Made by a program: the position numbers and the translations under genes | Part shown: one piece after another, positions 42,653-50,504 of the stretch | Numbering within the stretch: the first letter of the stretch is position 1 | Layout of the letters: each line of letters opens with the position of its first letter | The notes under the pieces: generated by a model | Told to the model about the DNA's origin: nothing | Seen by the model: only the letters and a program-made list of their open reading frames with translations | Database searches by the model: none | From: a virus | Length of the DNA: 64,000 nucleotides | Virus record (IMG/VR): IMGVR_UViG_3300046463_000548 | Coordinates: 62,001 to 126,000 of that record | Reading direction: 5' to 3' (one strand)

Positions 42653-42664
42653 TATTTACTGCGG
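42653..42664 (-). promoter_or_regulatory. CCGCAGTAAATA motif upstream of the ssb-like gene
   Basis: On the minus strand CCGCAGTAAATA ends 34 nt before the 42618 start. The same 12 bases occur before the DNA polymerase gene. Its TAAATA part recalls the T4 late box TATAAATA. It may be a phage-specific promoter. Confidence 0.4.
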
Positions 42665-43021
42665 AGCAACCGGTTTCATGTGCTCAACACAACTCGTTAA
42701 ATCTCGCAACATGTCCAATAAAATCCGCCGTTGTTCAGCAGCGTCCTGCGTTTGAAGCACAGCGTTGAGAGAGACAACCGTTGCTTGAAGCACTGCCTGC
42801 TGCTGAACGGAGCGCTCATATGCCTTAAGCTTGATTTGCTCAGTGATCAGCGAAACGACGGCGGCCATTTGCTGGTCGTTCAGTTTGTCCATGAGCAGGC
42901 GACCCGCTAGCTCTTCAGCTTGCTTCGCCCGCATCGCATAGTTGGAGACGAGGCTCTTCATCGCAGCTAGCGACAGTTCAAGTGAGGCTTCGCGGCTGTT
43001 GTTGCGTGACTGGAATGTCAT
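42656..43021 (-). CDS. Hypothetical coiled-coil protein
   Basis: A 121-residue, fully helical protein with heptad-like spacing over residues 10-110. It overlaps the sigma-like gene by ATGA, so the two are coupled and may work together. No family is recognised. Confidence 0.65.
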   Translation of the reverse strand: MTFQSRNNSREASLELSLAAMKSLVSNYAMRAKQAEELAGRLLMDKLNDQQMAAVVSLITEQIKLKAYERSVQQQAVLQATVVSLNAVLQTQDAAEQRRILLDMLRDLTSCVEHMKPVAPQ

Positions 43022-43992
43022 GCATCCTCCAGAACAAACATTCGGAGTATTTCGCGATGCTCAGGACTGACGGTCTCAGGTATGCCCATGGACGCGCGGA
43101 GTATCCCCAGAGGGTCGAGCGGCTTCGTGATGTGCGCAACGTGCTCGATCAACTCTGAGGAAGTGTCTTGCTCGCAGTAGCCGATTACGTCTGAGACGGA
43201 ATCTCCAAGCTCTTCAACCAGAGACTCATACGACTGATCGTTCTGTGTCTTGGCTAACTCAGCTACTTCGGATCGGCCGCTCTTAAACCAGTTCTGAATG
43301 AACGTCGTGAGAACACCCTGACGCGCGTCGCACCGGTCAATCGCCCGCGATGTCACCATGAGATAAATCTGCACAATGTCATCGAGCTTGATGTAGTGGT
43401 TGTAGTCCTTGTACGTGGCTTGGGCGGAGTTCAGCGCCAACCGGTAATACTTCTCGGTGATCATCTCCTTCCACTTTTGCGCCTTCTCATACCAGTACTT
43501 GACCTGGAGAATGCAGTTGTAGAGTGAGCCGCCCGTGCGCAGACCAACGGCGCGTTCCATCTGCCACATTTTCGATTTGCGGATCGTCGTGTCCATCTCG
43601 ACAAACGGCGAATGCAGCTTCTCGTAGCCTGCCAGGCAGCGTAGGAAGACCAGGATCAATCCGAATGACAGACCACGGTTCAGGAACATCTTCTTCGCGT
43701 GCTCGCGCGCCTTAACCGTATCCTGCGTTGTCACCAGATTGAAGAGATGGATGGGCAGCTTCGAGCGGTCGTCGCTGGAAAACTTGGTGCTCGATTTGAG
43801 CGTCTGGTTGGAGACAACCTTAGCGATGTAGTTATTGAAGAAAGCTGGACACTCATCGTGTATCGGGGATAGCGCGTTCCATAGGAACATGTCCAGCGTC
43901 TGCAAATATTCCAAGCTGAGAAGATTCTTTTCGATCTTCTCCCGTATGTTCTTCAGCTTGGAAAATGATTCTGAATGTTCATAGTCCTTCAT
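43018..43992 (-). CDS. Divergent sigma-factor-like protein
   Basis: A 324-residue, mostly helical protein. Residues 180-240 (DYNHYIKLDDIVQIYLMVTS, then RAIDRCDARQGVLTTFIQNW) follow the sigma-70 region 2 pattern: a helix entering DL-x-Q-x-x-L, AI-x-x-FD-like, then an aromatic-containing helix. A helical C-terminal part with GIPETVSPEHREIL may correspond to region 4 in reduced form. T4-like phages use gp55 in this role for late genes. Resemblance is moderate; a nuclease or structural protein is not excluded. Confidence 0.5.
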   Translation of the reverse strand: MKDYEHSESFSKLKNIREKIEKNLLSLEYLQTLDMFLWNALSPIHDECPAFFNNYIAKVVSNQTLKSSTKFSSDDRSKLPIHLFNLVTTQDTVKAREHAKKMFLNRGLSFGLILVFLRCLAGYEKLHSPFVEMDTTIRKSKMWQMERAVGLRTGGSLYNCILQVKYWYEKAQKWKEMITEKYYRLALNSAQATYKDYNHYIKLDDIVQIYLMVTSRAIDRCDARQGVLTTFIQNWFKSGRSEVAELAKTQNDQSYESLVEELGDSVSDVIGYCEQDTSSELIEHVAHITKPLDPLGILRASMGIPETVSPEHREILRMFVLEDA

Positions 43993-44819
43993 TTTCTACC
44001 TTTCGATGCCGGACCACGGTTCGCGCGTCCCGGTGCGGATTTCGAGCTTGGCGCTCGCATTGCTGCGGGTGGCGGTTTCACGGCTACGGGCTTCGGTGCT
44101 GTTCTGGGGGCAGTCATCATCGCAGGGGGTGCTGAGCGCGGAGGCTGCGACTTAACGGCTGGTGATTTCTTCGCTGGCGGGTTCTGCATTGACTTCGGAA
44201 GCGTGGATTGTTTCTTGCCCGGTTTCACTGAACGCTGAACATTCTTCGGCGTGTTGATCTTCACGGGCTTGATCAGTTGCTCCTTGCGTTTGCGTTCTTC
44301 CTCTTCCTTCCGGCGCTTCAACTCGGAAGGCGGAACCTGAATCTCAGGCACACCGATGGGCGACTGGCCCTTCTTAGGAGGCTTCGGTCTTGGCAACTGA
44401 TCTTTGATCTTGTTGTACAGAGCAACAAGGTGCTTGCACTGAGCGGGCCGCATTTGTGGGTTGCGGATCACTGGCAGTTCGCCGTTCGAATATTCGATGT
44501 CGGCCGCCTGCTTGTGATTCAACGCGACTTCCCAACGGTATTTGAAGTCAGCACACGAGCACGAAACAATCACGTGTAGATACGTGTCGAGAAAGATGAT
44601 GACGGTCACGTACCGGTTTGGCTTTCCGTTCTTGCCCGTCTTGTTCTTTACGAATTTCTGCTTGTAGTGATCCCAGACCTTTGTTGAGTAGGATGCGGAG
44701 GCAACATAGCCACGTCCCAGCGAATCCCAGCCCTTTTTCTGGTGCACGATCTTTACGTACTTTGCAGACTCGTGGCGACGTTTGTTAACTCTTTTGACAA
44801 TCTGGGGCAGCGTTAGCAT
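43989..44819 (-). CDS. SWIM zinc-finger protein
   Basis: A 276-residue protein. IVSCSCADF (C87, C89) and QCKHLVALYNKI (C128, H130) make the SWIM zinc finger CxC...CxH, which binds DNA or protein. Residues 145-276 are a Lys/Pro/Ala-rich disordered tail. It overlaps the sigma-like gene by ATGA and lies next to the vWA gene. Its role in the phage is unknown. Confidence 0.78.
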   Translation of the reverse strand: MLTLPQIVKRVNKRRHESAKYVKIVHQKKGWDSLGRGYVASASYSTKVWDHYKQKFVKNKTGKNGKPNRYVTVIIFLDTYLHVIVSCSCADFKYRWEVALNHKQAADIEYSNGELPVIRNPQMRPAQCKHLVALYNKIKDQLPRPKPPKKGQSPIGVPEIQVPPSELKRRKEEEERKRKEQLIKPVKINTPKNVQRSVKPGKKQSTLPKSMQNPPAKKSPAVKSQPPRSAPPAMMTAPRTAPKPVAVKPPPAAMRAPSSKSAPGRANRGPASKGRK

Positions 44820-44874
44820 AGTTACCTCTAATGCCTTATGTAGAACATCAAATTACGCTGCCCCGTGCTTCGCT

Positions 44875-45936
44875 CTATGCTTCGTACAAGAAGGTTGTGC
44901 CTCCGACAAGTTTGCGATTCGCAGACGTTGACTGAACAAAAACCGTGTACTTGCTTGTATCAAAACCTGCATCCCGTGGATTCAGATTGATAGATGCACC
45001 ATGGGGCAGACCCAACACCTCACGAGCAGCCGCACCCTCGAACAGGTCACCGGTCTCGCGGTCGAGAATCAGGACTTCTTTCGATGCCTGAATCGTTTCG
45101 CGCTTGGTGAATTCGTAGAAGCCACGACCGATCTTGAAAACAAGGCCGTTATCGAGCACGAACTCCTTGATAGCTCGGTCTGTCGTGACTGGAATGCGTT
45201 GGAATCGCGATGGGTCTGTAGCACGGGCATCGACCGAAGCGAACGTGCCGGTTGCCGGATCACGCTTCATCACCTTGTCGAAGATCGCGGACAGCGAACG
45301 GGTCATGCGCTTTTCGGCTACGACTTCGGCCTCGTACGTCTGTACCGCTTCCGGACTCACCTGGCTGTAGGCAAGCGCAACCAGCATTTCCGTCGCTTCG
45401 CTAAACTGCGAGAGACGCAGGTGGGCACCACCAGTTGTCGCTGCAATCGTCTGGTAGAAAGATTCGGCGTACCGGTTGTTGAGAGCCTGCACGCCGTGGA
45501 TCACGACACCCAGATCGAGCAGCGCTTTCGCTTCGGCTCTCCAGTCGATATGTCCAGGGTTATGCGCAAGCATGTGCGGCACATCGTCCCCGATCATGAT
45601 CAACAGACGACGCGAGTCGGGCGTCCACTGCATTTTCGTGCGGGCCTCTTGAAGCACCAGTTCGTAGCATTCGGGCGCGTCACCGCCGTGGGTAGCTTCG
45701 ACGTTCTTGACGAAATATGAAACGGCGTTCGGATCGTTCGTCAGTTGCAGGTGCTTCGTCACGTAGGTCCGACCCGCGTCGCAGTAGTCACCGTGCGCGA
45801 TGATGCCAACGCGCAGATTGGGAACTTCCTTGAACAGCCGGGTAGCAGTCGCGTCCACACGACGGCGCACCTCAGACAGGCACGGGTACATTGAACCCGT
45901 TGTATCGAAGCTCAGAACAATGTCAATCGGTTGCAT
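44875..45936 (-). CDS. von Willebrand factor A domain protein
   Basis: A 353-residue protein. The vWA fold opens with VLSFDTTGSMYPCL, a vWkA-type MIDAS (D11, T13, S15), and continues with VGIIAHGDYCD, EATHGGDAPECYELVL (T82) and LLIMIGDD. Residues 215-353 form a separate strand-rich domain. vWA domains bind protein partners through a metal ion. In bacteria vWA and SWIM proteins occur together in MoxR-associated operons, which makes the adjacent SWIM gene notable. No MoxR ATPase is in the window. Confidence 0.82.
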   Translation of the reverse strand: MQPIDIVLSFDTTGSMYPCLSEVRRRVDATATRLFKEVPNLRVGIIAHGDYCDAGRTYVTKHLQLTNDPNAVSYFVKNVEATHGGDAPECYELVLQEARTKMQWTPDSRRLLIMIGDDVPHMLAHNPGHIDWRAEAKALLDLGVVIHGVQALNNRYAESFYQTIAATTGGAHLRLSQFSEATEMLVALAYSQVSPEAVQTYEAEVVAEKRMTRSLSAIFDKVMKRDPATGTFASVDARATDPSRFQRIPVTTDRAIKEFVLDNGLVFKIGRGFYEFTKRETIQASKEVLILDRETGDLFEGAAAREVLGLPHGASINLNPRDAGFDTSKYTVFVQSTSANRKLVGGTTFLYEA

Positions 45937-45961
45937 TTATTCTCCAGGGAAGGGAGTTCGA

Positions 45962-46018
45962 TCAGAACAGGCGGAAGAACACGCCGAACCACAGCATGCA
46001 AATTGTGTAGAAGCGCAT
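45962..46018 (-). CDS. Very small hydrophobic peptide (18 aa)
   Basis: ATG 46018 overlaps the stop of the 46018-46149 gene as TGATG. The peptide MRFYTICMLWFGVFFRLF is almost wholly hydrophobic with one Arg at each end. Translation is only suggested by the coupling. It may be fortuitous. Confidence 0.3.
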   Translation of the reverse strand: MRFYTICMLWFGVFFRLF

Positions 46019-46149
46019 CAGATGACCCTCACATGCTTGTAGATAAACGCGCAGGCCGCGCCTATCTGCTGCCCACACGACCAGATACCGCTGATCCCCG
46101 ACCATAAGATCACGGCGAGGATCAGCCCCCGCTGAATATGGCGCTTCAT
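46018..46149 (-). CDS. Small membrane protein (43 aa)
   Basis: The start overlaps the thyX stop as ATGA. It has a basic start (MKRHIQRG), one membrane-type helix (LILAVILWSGISGIWS), and two Cys residues at 25 and 33. Such small single-span proteins in phages include pinholins and regulators, but nothing assigns a role. Confidence 0.5.
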   Translation of the reverse strand: MKRHIQRGLILAVILWSGISGIWSCGQQIGAACAFIYKHVRVI

Positions 46150-47087
46150 TTCGCTGTCCCGTAAAGAGCCACGGTCTTGCCGTACACTTGGCGCATCGCC
46201 TGGATCGAGCCAAGACGCTCCAAGATGTCGCGGTGCTGGAACCAGCCGCCTGTGAAGTTGCGGCAGGAGCCGTTAACCTCCGCACCGTATGCTTGGTGCT
46301 CGGTCGGTGAGGCGTGAAGTGGCTTGGACTCAACGAGCCGCTCATAGAGCGCAATATCTGAATCGCGCGAGGGATTTTTCTTGTCGTGAGTCAGATACGA
46401 AACGCGTGCGCAGCGTGCGGCCGACATCGCCAAAAGGTCACTGACGGGAACATGCATACGCTCTTCGAGCGAGATGTATGGCAGGTGCCAGTTGCGTGCG
46501 TCGGAGCCGTTTGATGCGTATTTCACGACGCGCGGCTTTGACGCTTCGTAGGCCGTGATCATCGTGTGTGCCAGGTCTTGAATGTCCGGCTGCGCGTCTT
46601 CGTGGTCACGCAGTTCGTACCAGTTCTCCCATTCCGTAGCGGTAGCTACGACAGAGATTCGGGAATACGGCTCCAGATGTCGATTCACGATCTGTTTGTG
46701 GTAACCGGCTTCTGAGAACGCTTCAGCCCAGTTAGCAGAGTGCGCGGCTGCACGGTCCCACGCTTCCTCGCGGGTCAGGAGTTCGCCCGTCATCGGATCG
46801 GCCACGAGGTTAGTGCACTCTTCGTGTGCTTGCATACCCGGTTGGTTCTTCCCCCAGTGCACGGGCTTTGCCGCATCCGTGCGTACTTCTTCGAGCAGCT
46901 TCGCAGTCGGGATGGCCCGCGACGAGGAAGCATTGCGCGAGAAGACTCGGTGAGTTAAGAACTCCGCATGGACGGCACGCCAGTAGCGTAGCTGGAACGT
47001 GAGCAGTTCTTTGCCGGTGTGTCCGTTGATCGAGTGTTCGATGACTGATACGAGTGCGGCTTTGCCTTGGAAGGTTTGATAGTTCAT
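46146..47087 (-). CDS. thyX: Flavin-dependent thymidylate synthase ThyX
   Basis: A 313-residue protein. The ThyX motif appears as THRVFSRNASSSRAIP (45-60), a phage variant of RHRxxSxNxxSxR. Downstream HLEPYSRISVVATATEW and the C-terminal RNFTGGWFQHRD fit the FAD- and dUMP-binding parts. ThyX makes dTMP from dUMP with methylene-THF and FAD. It supplies thymidine for phage DNA. It overlaps the methyltransferase gene by ATGA. Confidence 0.9.
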   Translation of the reverse strand: MNYQTFQGKAALVSVIEHSINGHTGKELLTFQLRYWRAVHAEFLTHRVFSRNASSSRAIPTAKLLEEVRTDAAKPVHWGKNQPGMQAHEECTNLVADPMTGELLTREEAWDRAAAHSANWAEAFSEAGYHKQIVNRHLEPYSRISVVATATEWENWYELRDHEDAQPDIQDLAHTMITAYEASKPRVVKYASNGSDARNWHLPYISLEERMHVPVSDLLAMSAARCARVSYLTHDKKNPSRDSDIALYERLVESKPLHASPTEHQAYGAEVNGSCRNFTGGWFQHRDILERLGSIQAMRQVYGKTVALYGTAK

Positions 47088-48445
47088 TTCTTCTCTTTGT
47101 TGAACAAGTTTTGAGTTTTGGTTTCAGCCGTTTTTCGAGCGTGCTTGATCCGGGCCCGTGAAATCTCGACGTACTCTGGCGTCATGTCGATACCCGCGAA
47201 TTTGAAACCTTCGAGCATGCAGGCTTTGCCCGTCGAACCTGAGCCCATGAAGGGGTCAAGCACAATTCCGTTGGGTGGAGTTACGAGTCGGACCAGATAT
47301 CGCATCAAGTCTGTAGGCTTGACTGTGGGGTGAATATTGGCTCTTGGAAGATTCGGATTTTTAGCCGCATCTTTTGACCACCCACCGCCCCCGCCGTCCT
47401 TACTAGCTATGTGTGCCTTGGACTTCTTTTCAAAACTTTCCAGTCCGTCGTCACGATCTTTCTTTGATGCCTTGGCGCAGTAGAAGAACCGTGCGGCTGA
47501 CCCGCTGTCCGCATGAAAGGCACCCGCCACACGCTCCCGAACACCCGTAACGTTTCCGACACTTGCTCTGCTTTTCTCAGTTCCACGTACGGGGGCTGCC
47601 GCACCGCGCTCTCCAAACTTGGCGAATGCTTCTACCACTTCATCTGAACCATCGTGGATGATGTTAGCGGGCCATCTTCCGAGGTTTGAAGGGCCTTCGC
47701 GGTCTACGGTGTCACCTTGCTGTCCTGGCACCGCCGTCAGCTTCTTGGAGGGTCCTCCCCAACCGGGGGTACCTATCTTCGGCGCAATACCTTGGGGCCA
47801 ACCAACACGACACGCATCAACGTTCACAGCACCCGTTCTGTGCGTCAGCACATTGTTAGCTACTGTTCCTTTGAAAGGTTTGCGCGCAACACAGATGGGC
47901 TCGTGTGCCGGTTTAAGTGCGGTGCCCCACCCGTCCCATTCTTTTGCTTCATCGGTTGCGGCTGCTGTAATTTTGAGCGTTTGCGCGCCACGCATTGATT
48001 CAGTCCAGACATCTTGTGCGAACGTGCCAGCCCCGCCTATCCCAGCGCCTTTTCGGGTGCCGATAACTTTGCGTTCAGCACCGGCTGCTTTGTCCAGAGC
48101 CTTTCCAACATTCTGCGATTTTGGAAACCCACTTCCGTAAAGCCACATAATCTGGTCACGAATTTCGAAACCCGCATCTTCGATTGCGCACACCATCCGA
48201 TGGTAGGTACGCGATCCGCTGAACGCTAGAAGATGTCCACCCGGTTTCAGAACTCGAAGTGCTTCTTTCCACAGATCGACGTTGTTGGCTATCCCCGATT
48301 TGTCCCAACCTTTTCCCATGAATCCGAGTTCGTACGGCGGATCACAAACTATCGAATGCACGGAGTTAGAGGGTATGGTTTTTAGAACTTGTTCGGACTT
48401 CCCCAGGAACAACTGATATCTTGAACACTTATACTTTGGTTTCAT
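47084..48445 (-). CDS. DNA methyltransferase (DPPY, beta-class)
   Basis: A 453-residue protein. The catalytic motif IVCDPPYELGF (DPPY at 35-38) comes first and the AdoMet motif LDPFMGSGSTGKA (about 399-406) is near the C-terminus, so the order is beta class. A long middle segment of some 230 residues probably holds target recognition. DPPY usually means N6-adenine methylation; N4-cytosine is possible. No partner restriction enzyme is near, so it is likely an orphan that protects phage DNA. ATG 48445 overlaps the 48429 gene. Confidence 0.87.
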   Translation of the reverse strand: MKPKYKCSRYQLFLGKSEQVLKTIPSNSVHSIVCDPPYELGFMGKGWDKSGIANNVDLWKEALRVLKPGGHLLAFSGSRTYHRMVCAIEDAGFEIRDQIMWLYGSGFPKSQNVGKALDKAAGAERKVIGTRKGAGIGGAGTFAQDVWTESMRGAQTLKITAAATDEAKEWDGWGTALKPAHEPICVARKPFKGTVANNVLTHRTGAVNVDACRVGWPQGIAPKIGTPGWGGPSKKLTAVPGQQGDTVDREGPSNLGRWPANIIHDGSDEVVEAFAKFGERGAAAPVRGTEKSRASVGNVTGVRERVAGAFHADSGSAARFFYCAKASKKDRDDGLESFEKKSKAHIASKDGGGGGWSKDAAKNPNLPRANIHPTVKPTDLMRYLVRLVTPPNGIVLDPFMGSGSTGKACMLEGFKFAGIDMTPEYVEISRARIKHARKTAETKTQNLFNKEKK

Positions 48446-49169
48446 ATTCGAACGGCTGGAGTAGGTCTGGTTGGACCACGATGAACTGCGCACGCGACGA
48501 GTCAGAGCCCGGGTTCTCATTCACCCACTGCATGTTTCTGTCCAGTGCCATATCCGTGAAGATCAGGCGACCGTGAACCTCCAGGATCAGGCCAACCTTC
48601 TTGAACTGAGCGGGAGGGACAATCGCGTCCTTTTGGAACGTCTCGAAGTCATCGCTCAGAAGCTGAGCGGTGCTTGCGTCAACCACAATGTGCTGCACTT
48701 CGGGCATCGATATACGCTTGAGGAACTCGTCTGTCGTCGTGAAGTCGAGCCGTTTCACGTTTGCCGGGAAATGTTTGTAGCGGTAATGCTGTCTATGGCT
48801 CATAATTTCCTCGTAGTGGTCAACGCTTAAGAGCCAGTCACCTTCTTTTTCAAGCCGCCTGATGGGAAACACGCCACGAAATGCGAAACCGTCCACCAGG
48901 AAATCAAGCTTGGCCTGATAGGTAATCTCACCGAGTCGGTGGCCCATGAAGTAACTGAGCAGACACTCCAGGTGTTGAACAACGTTTCGATCTAGAGGGT
49001 CGAAATTGATAACGACTGTTTTATCCCGCGCAGGGTGTTGAAACGGAAGGGGCCGTCTGAACGCAACTAACTCGGAGGTCCCAAGCATCAAACCTAGAAC
49101 GCCTCCGCGCAGTTCGTAGCCTTCTTCAAATGCTTGTTCCGGTTGGTCCGGTAATCTGACTAGGCGCAT
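48429..49169 (-). CDS. Hypothetical protein
   Basis: A 246-residue protein with mixed strands and helices and no recognised motif. Its start overlaps the 49126 gene by 44 nt and its end overlaps the methyltransferase gene by 17 nt. Function is unknown. Confidence 0.65.
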   Translation of the reverse strand: MRLVRLPDQPEQAFEEGYELRGGVLGLMLGTSELVAFRRPLPFQHPARDKTVVINFDPLDRNVVQHLECLLSYFMGHRLGEITYQAKLDFLVDGFAFRGVFPIRRLEKEGDWLLSVDHYEEIMSHRQHYRYKHFPANVKRLDFTTTDEFLKRISMPEVQHIVVDASTAQLLSDDFETFQKDAIVPPAQFKKVGLILEVHGRLIFTDMALDRNMQWVNENPGSDSSRAQFIVVQPDLLQPFEYETKV

Positions 49170-49515
49170 AGGCGATTCCGCGTGGATGTTGAATGACGCA
49201 GTCCATGAATCTCTGACGGAACGACTCAGGAATGTCTGGGTGTTGCTTGACGAATTGGAGCAGGAGGTTCTTCACCTGGAGTGCAATGGCTCTTGGATCA
49301 GAGCCGTCCCAGATAAACGCATCAGTGAACTTGAGGTGGTGACCTCTGCGCGTTGATTCGAAGGCGAACTTGCAGGAGGCTTGAGGTCTTCCGACTGTTC
49401 CGTGGATGTTGAGGAAAGCGCGGCCCGAATTCATGTTCATTGAGTAACTGAAAGACGTTACGTCAACGGTCATCGCACCCTGCTTCTCATCTTTGAACGT
49501 AAATTTTGTTCCCAT
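49126..49515 (-). CDS. Hypothetical protein
   Basis: A 129-residue protein. The first 70 residues are strand-rich (FKDEKQGAMTVDVTSFSYSM) and the rest helical. It overlaps both neighbours by over 40 nt. No family is recognised. Confidence 0.62.
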   Translation of the reverse strand: MGTKFTFKDEKQGAMTVDVTSFSYSMNMNSGRAFLNIHGTVGRPQASCKFAFESTRRGHHLKFTDAFIWDGSDPRAIALQVKNLLLQFVKQHPDIPESFRQRFMDCVIQHPRGIAYAPSQITGPTGTSI

Positions 49516-49724
49516 TGTTTGTAGTATTTCCGTTCGATTCGTTTTTGTATGTGAGCACCGCGATTGTCGTCAGGTGGATCAAACAATGGTTGGCACTGCT
49601 CAGCCTCAAAGACTTTCGCTTGTTCGACAAGAATTTTTGCGATGCTCTCTGACAAAGGGGATGGCCCCACAACGAGGATTGGCGTTCGATCACGTTGTGG
49701 TGAATCTTTCGGCTTCTGGTCCAT
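49470..49724 (-). CDS. Small basic hypothetical protein
   Basis: An 84-residue protein whose last 30 residues are Lys/Arg-rich (KRIERKYYKQWEQNLRSKMR), which may bind nucleic acid. ATG 49724 follows GGAGATAGTG. It overlaps both neighbouring genes by about 35-46 nt in other frames. Confidence 0.6.
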   Translation of the reverse strand: MDQKPKDSPQRDRTPILVVGPSPLSESIAKILVEQAKVFEAEQCQPLFDPPDDNRGAHIQKRIERKYYKQWEQNLRSKMRSRVR

Positions 49725-50013
49725 CACTATCTCCGTTTGTCCACTGGCTAAGCCGCTCCCGCTCCTGTTCTACCCACCAGTCAGGCGGTCGCACATCTAT
49801 GTTCAAAAATCCACTTTGTATGGACTCAGGCGGGTTGTTTGATTCGTCGCATATCAGGATGTATTGAAGCGGTTCGATTGAACCCTCGTTCTTCCACTTC
49901 TCCAGCAACTGATGCGCACGGTTGGTGATTTCACGCAGCAGCATTGGACTGATGGGTTCAGAGAGGAATTCATCAACTAGCAAGTCGCGCAGGTACTGAG
50001 CGTTGACTGACAT
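49690..50013 (-). CDS. Hypothetical protein
   Basis: A 107-residue acidic helical protein. Its ribosome site GGGAGG is supplied by the last codons of the upstream 81-residue gene. No family is recognised. Confidence 0.65.
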   Translation of the reverse strand: MSVNAQYLRDLLVDEFLSEPISPMLLREITNRAHQLLEKWKNEGSIEPLQYILICDESNNPPESIQSGFLNIDVRPPDWWVEQERERLSQWTNGDSDGPEAERFTTT

Positions 50014-50259
50014 CTAGCGCCTCCCAGTCCGAGCACGTGCTCGCTTCTTGTCTCGAGGGAGGGCTTTACGAAGCGCTCGATTTTTACGTCGAGCTTCTTC
50101 GGGGCGCTCCCAGCTATTGCCGTGGTACACGATCCATCCAGAAGCGCCCTCCGGTGGTGCGGGAAGTGTTAGGGTCAGAGTGTTCGATTCCGAGTCTGTG
50201 CAATCGGGAAGCTCTCTCCAACCGTTGCCGAAGGTCACATGCGTTGTCCTGAATTCCAC
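50014..50259 (-). CDS. 81-residue basic-tailed protein, paralogue B
   Basis: Starts at GTG 50259, which overlaps the stop of paralogue A as TAGTG. Both are 81 residues, share a central strand ending in VYHGNSWER or IYTGRDWER, and end in KKxARARTGRR. The shared ending DNA also supplies GGGAGG for the next gene. A tandem duplication is likely. The Arg/Lys tail may bind nucleic acid. Function is unknown. Confidence 0.7.
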   Translation of the reverse strand: MEFRTTHVTFGNGWRELPDCTDSESNTLTLTLPAPPEGASGWIVYHGNSWERPEEARRKNRALRKALPRDKKRARARTGRR

Positions 50260-50504
50260 TAGCGCCTCCCGGTACGAGCGCGTGCCTGCTTCTTGCGCTT
50301 ATGCAGAGTCTTTCGATAGGCGCGCATACGCAAGCGCCAGTCTTTCATCCGCTCCCAGTCGCGGCCCGTGTAGATGATGTATTCGGTAACACCTTCAAAT
50401 GGATTGAACGTCAGCTCTATTTCGGGTTCTTTAGAAGGCGCGCTGAAGTACGTCATTCGCGCTACTTCTCCTATCTCGCCGCTGATCAGGTCACTTGGAC
50501 TCAT
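50259..50504 (-). CDS. 81-residue basic-tailed protein, paralogue A
   Basis: The upstream copy of the pair. The N-terminal 35 residues differ from paralogue B, but the ITFxPxEG-like strand, the G-x-x-WER motif and the KKQARARTGRR tail correspond. It overlaps the metalloprotease gene by 14 nt. Function is unknown. Confidence 0.7.
   Translation of the reverse strand: MSPSDLISGEIGEVARMTYFSAPSKEPEIELTFNPFEGVTEYIIYTGRDWERMKDWRLRMRAYRKTLHKRKKQARARTGRR

Noticed and set aside
45962-46354. 130-codon minus-strand frame over the thyX 3' end
   Set aside because: Its first two thirds are out of frame inside thyX. Only the last 18 codons, reachable by a coupled start, might be used.
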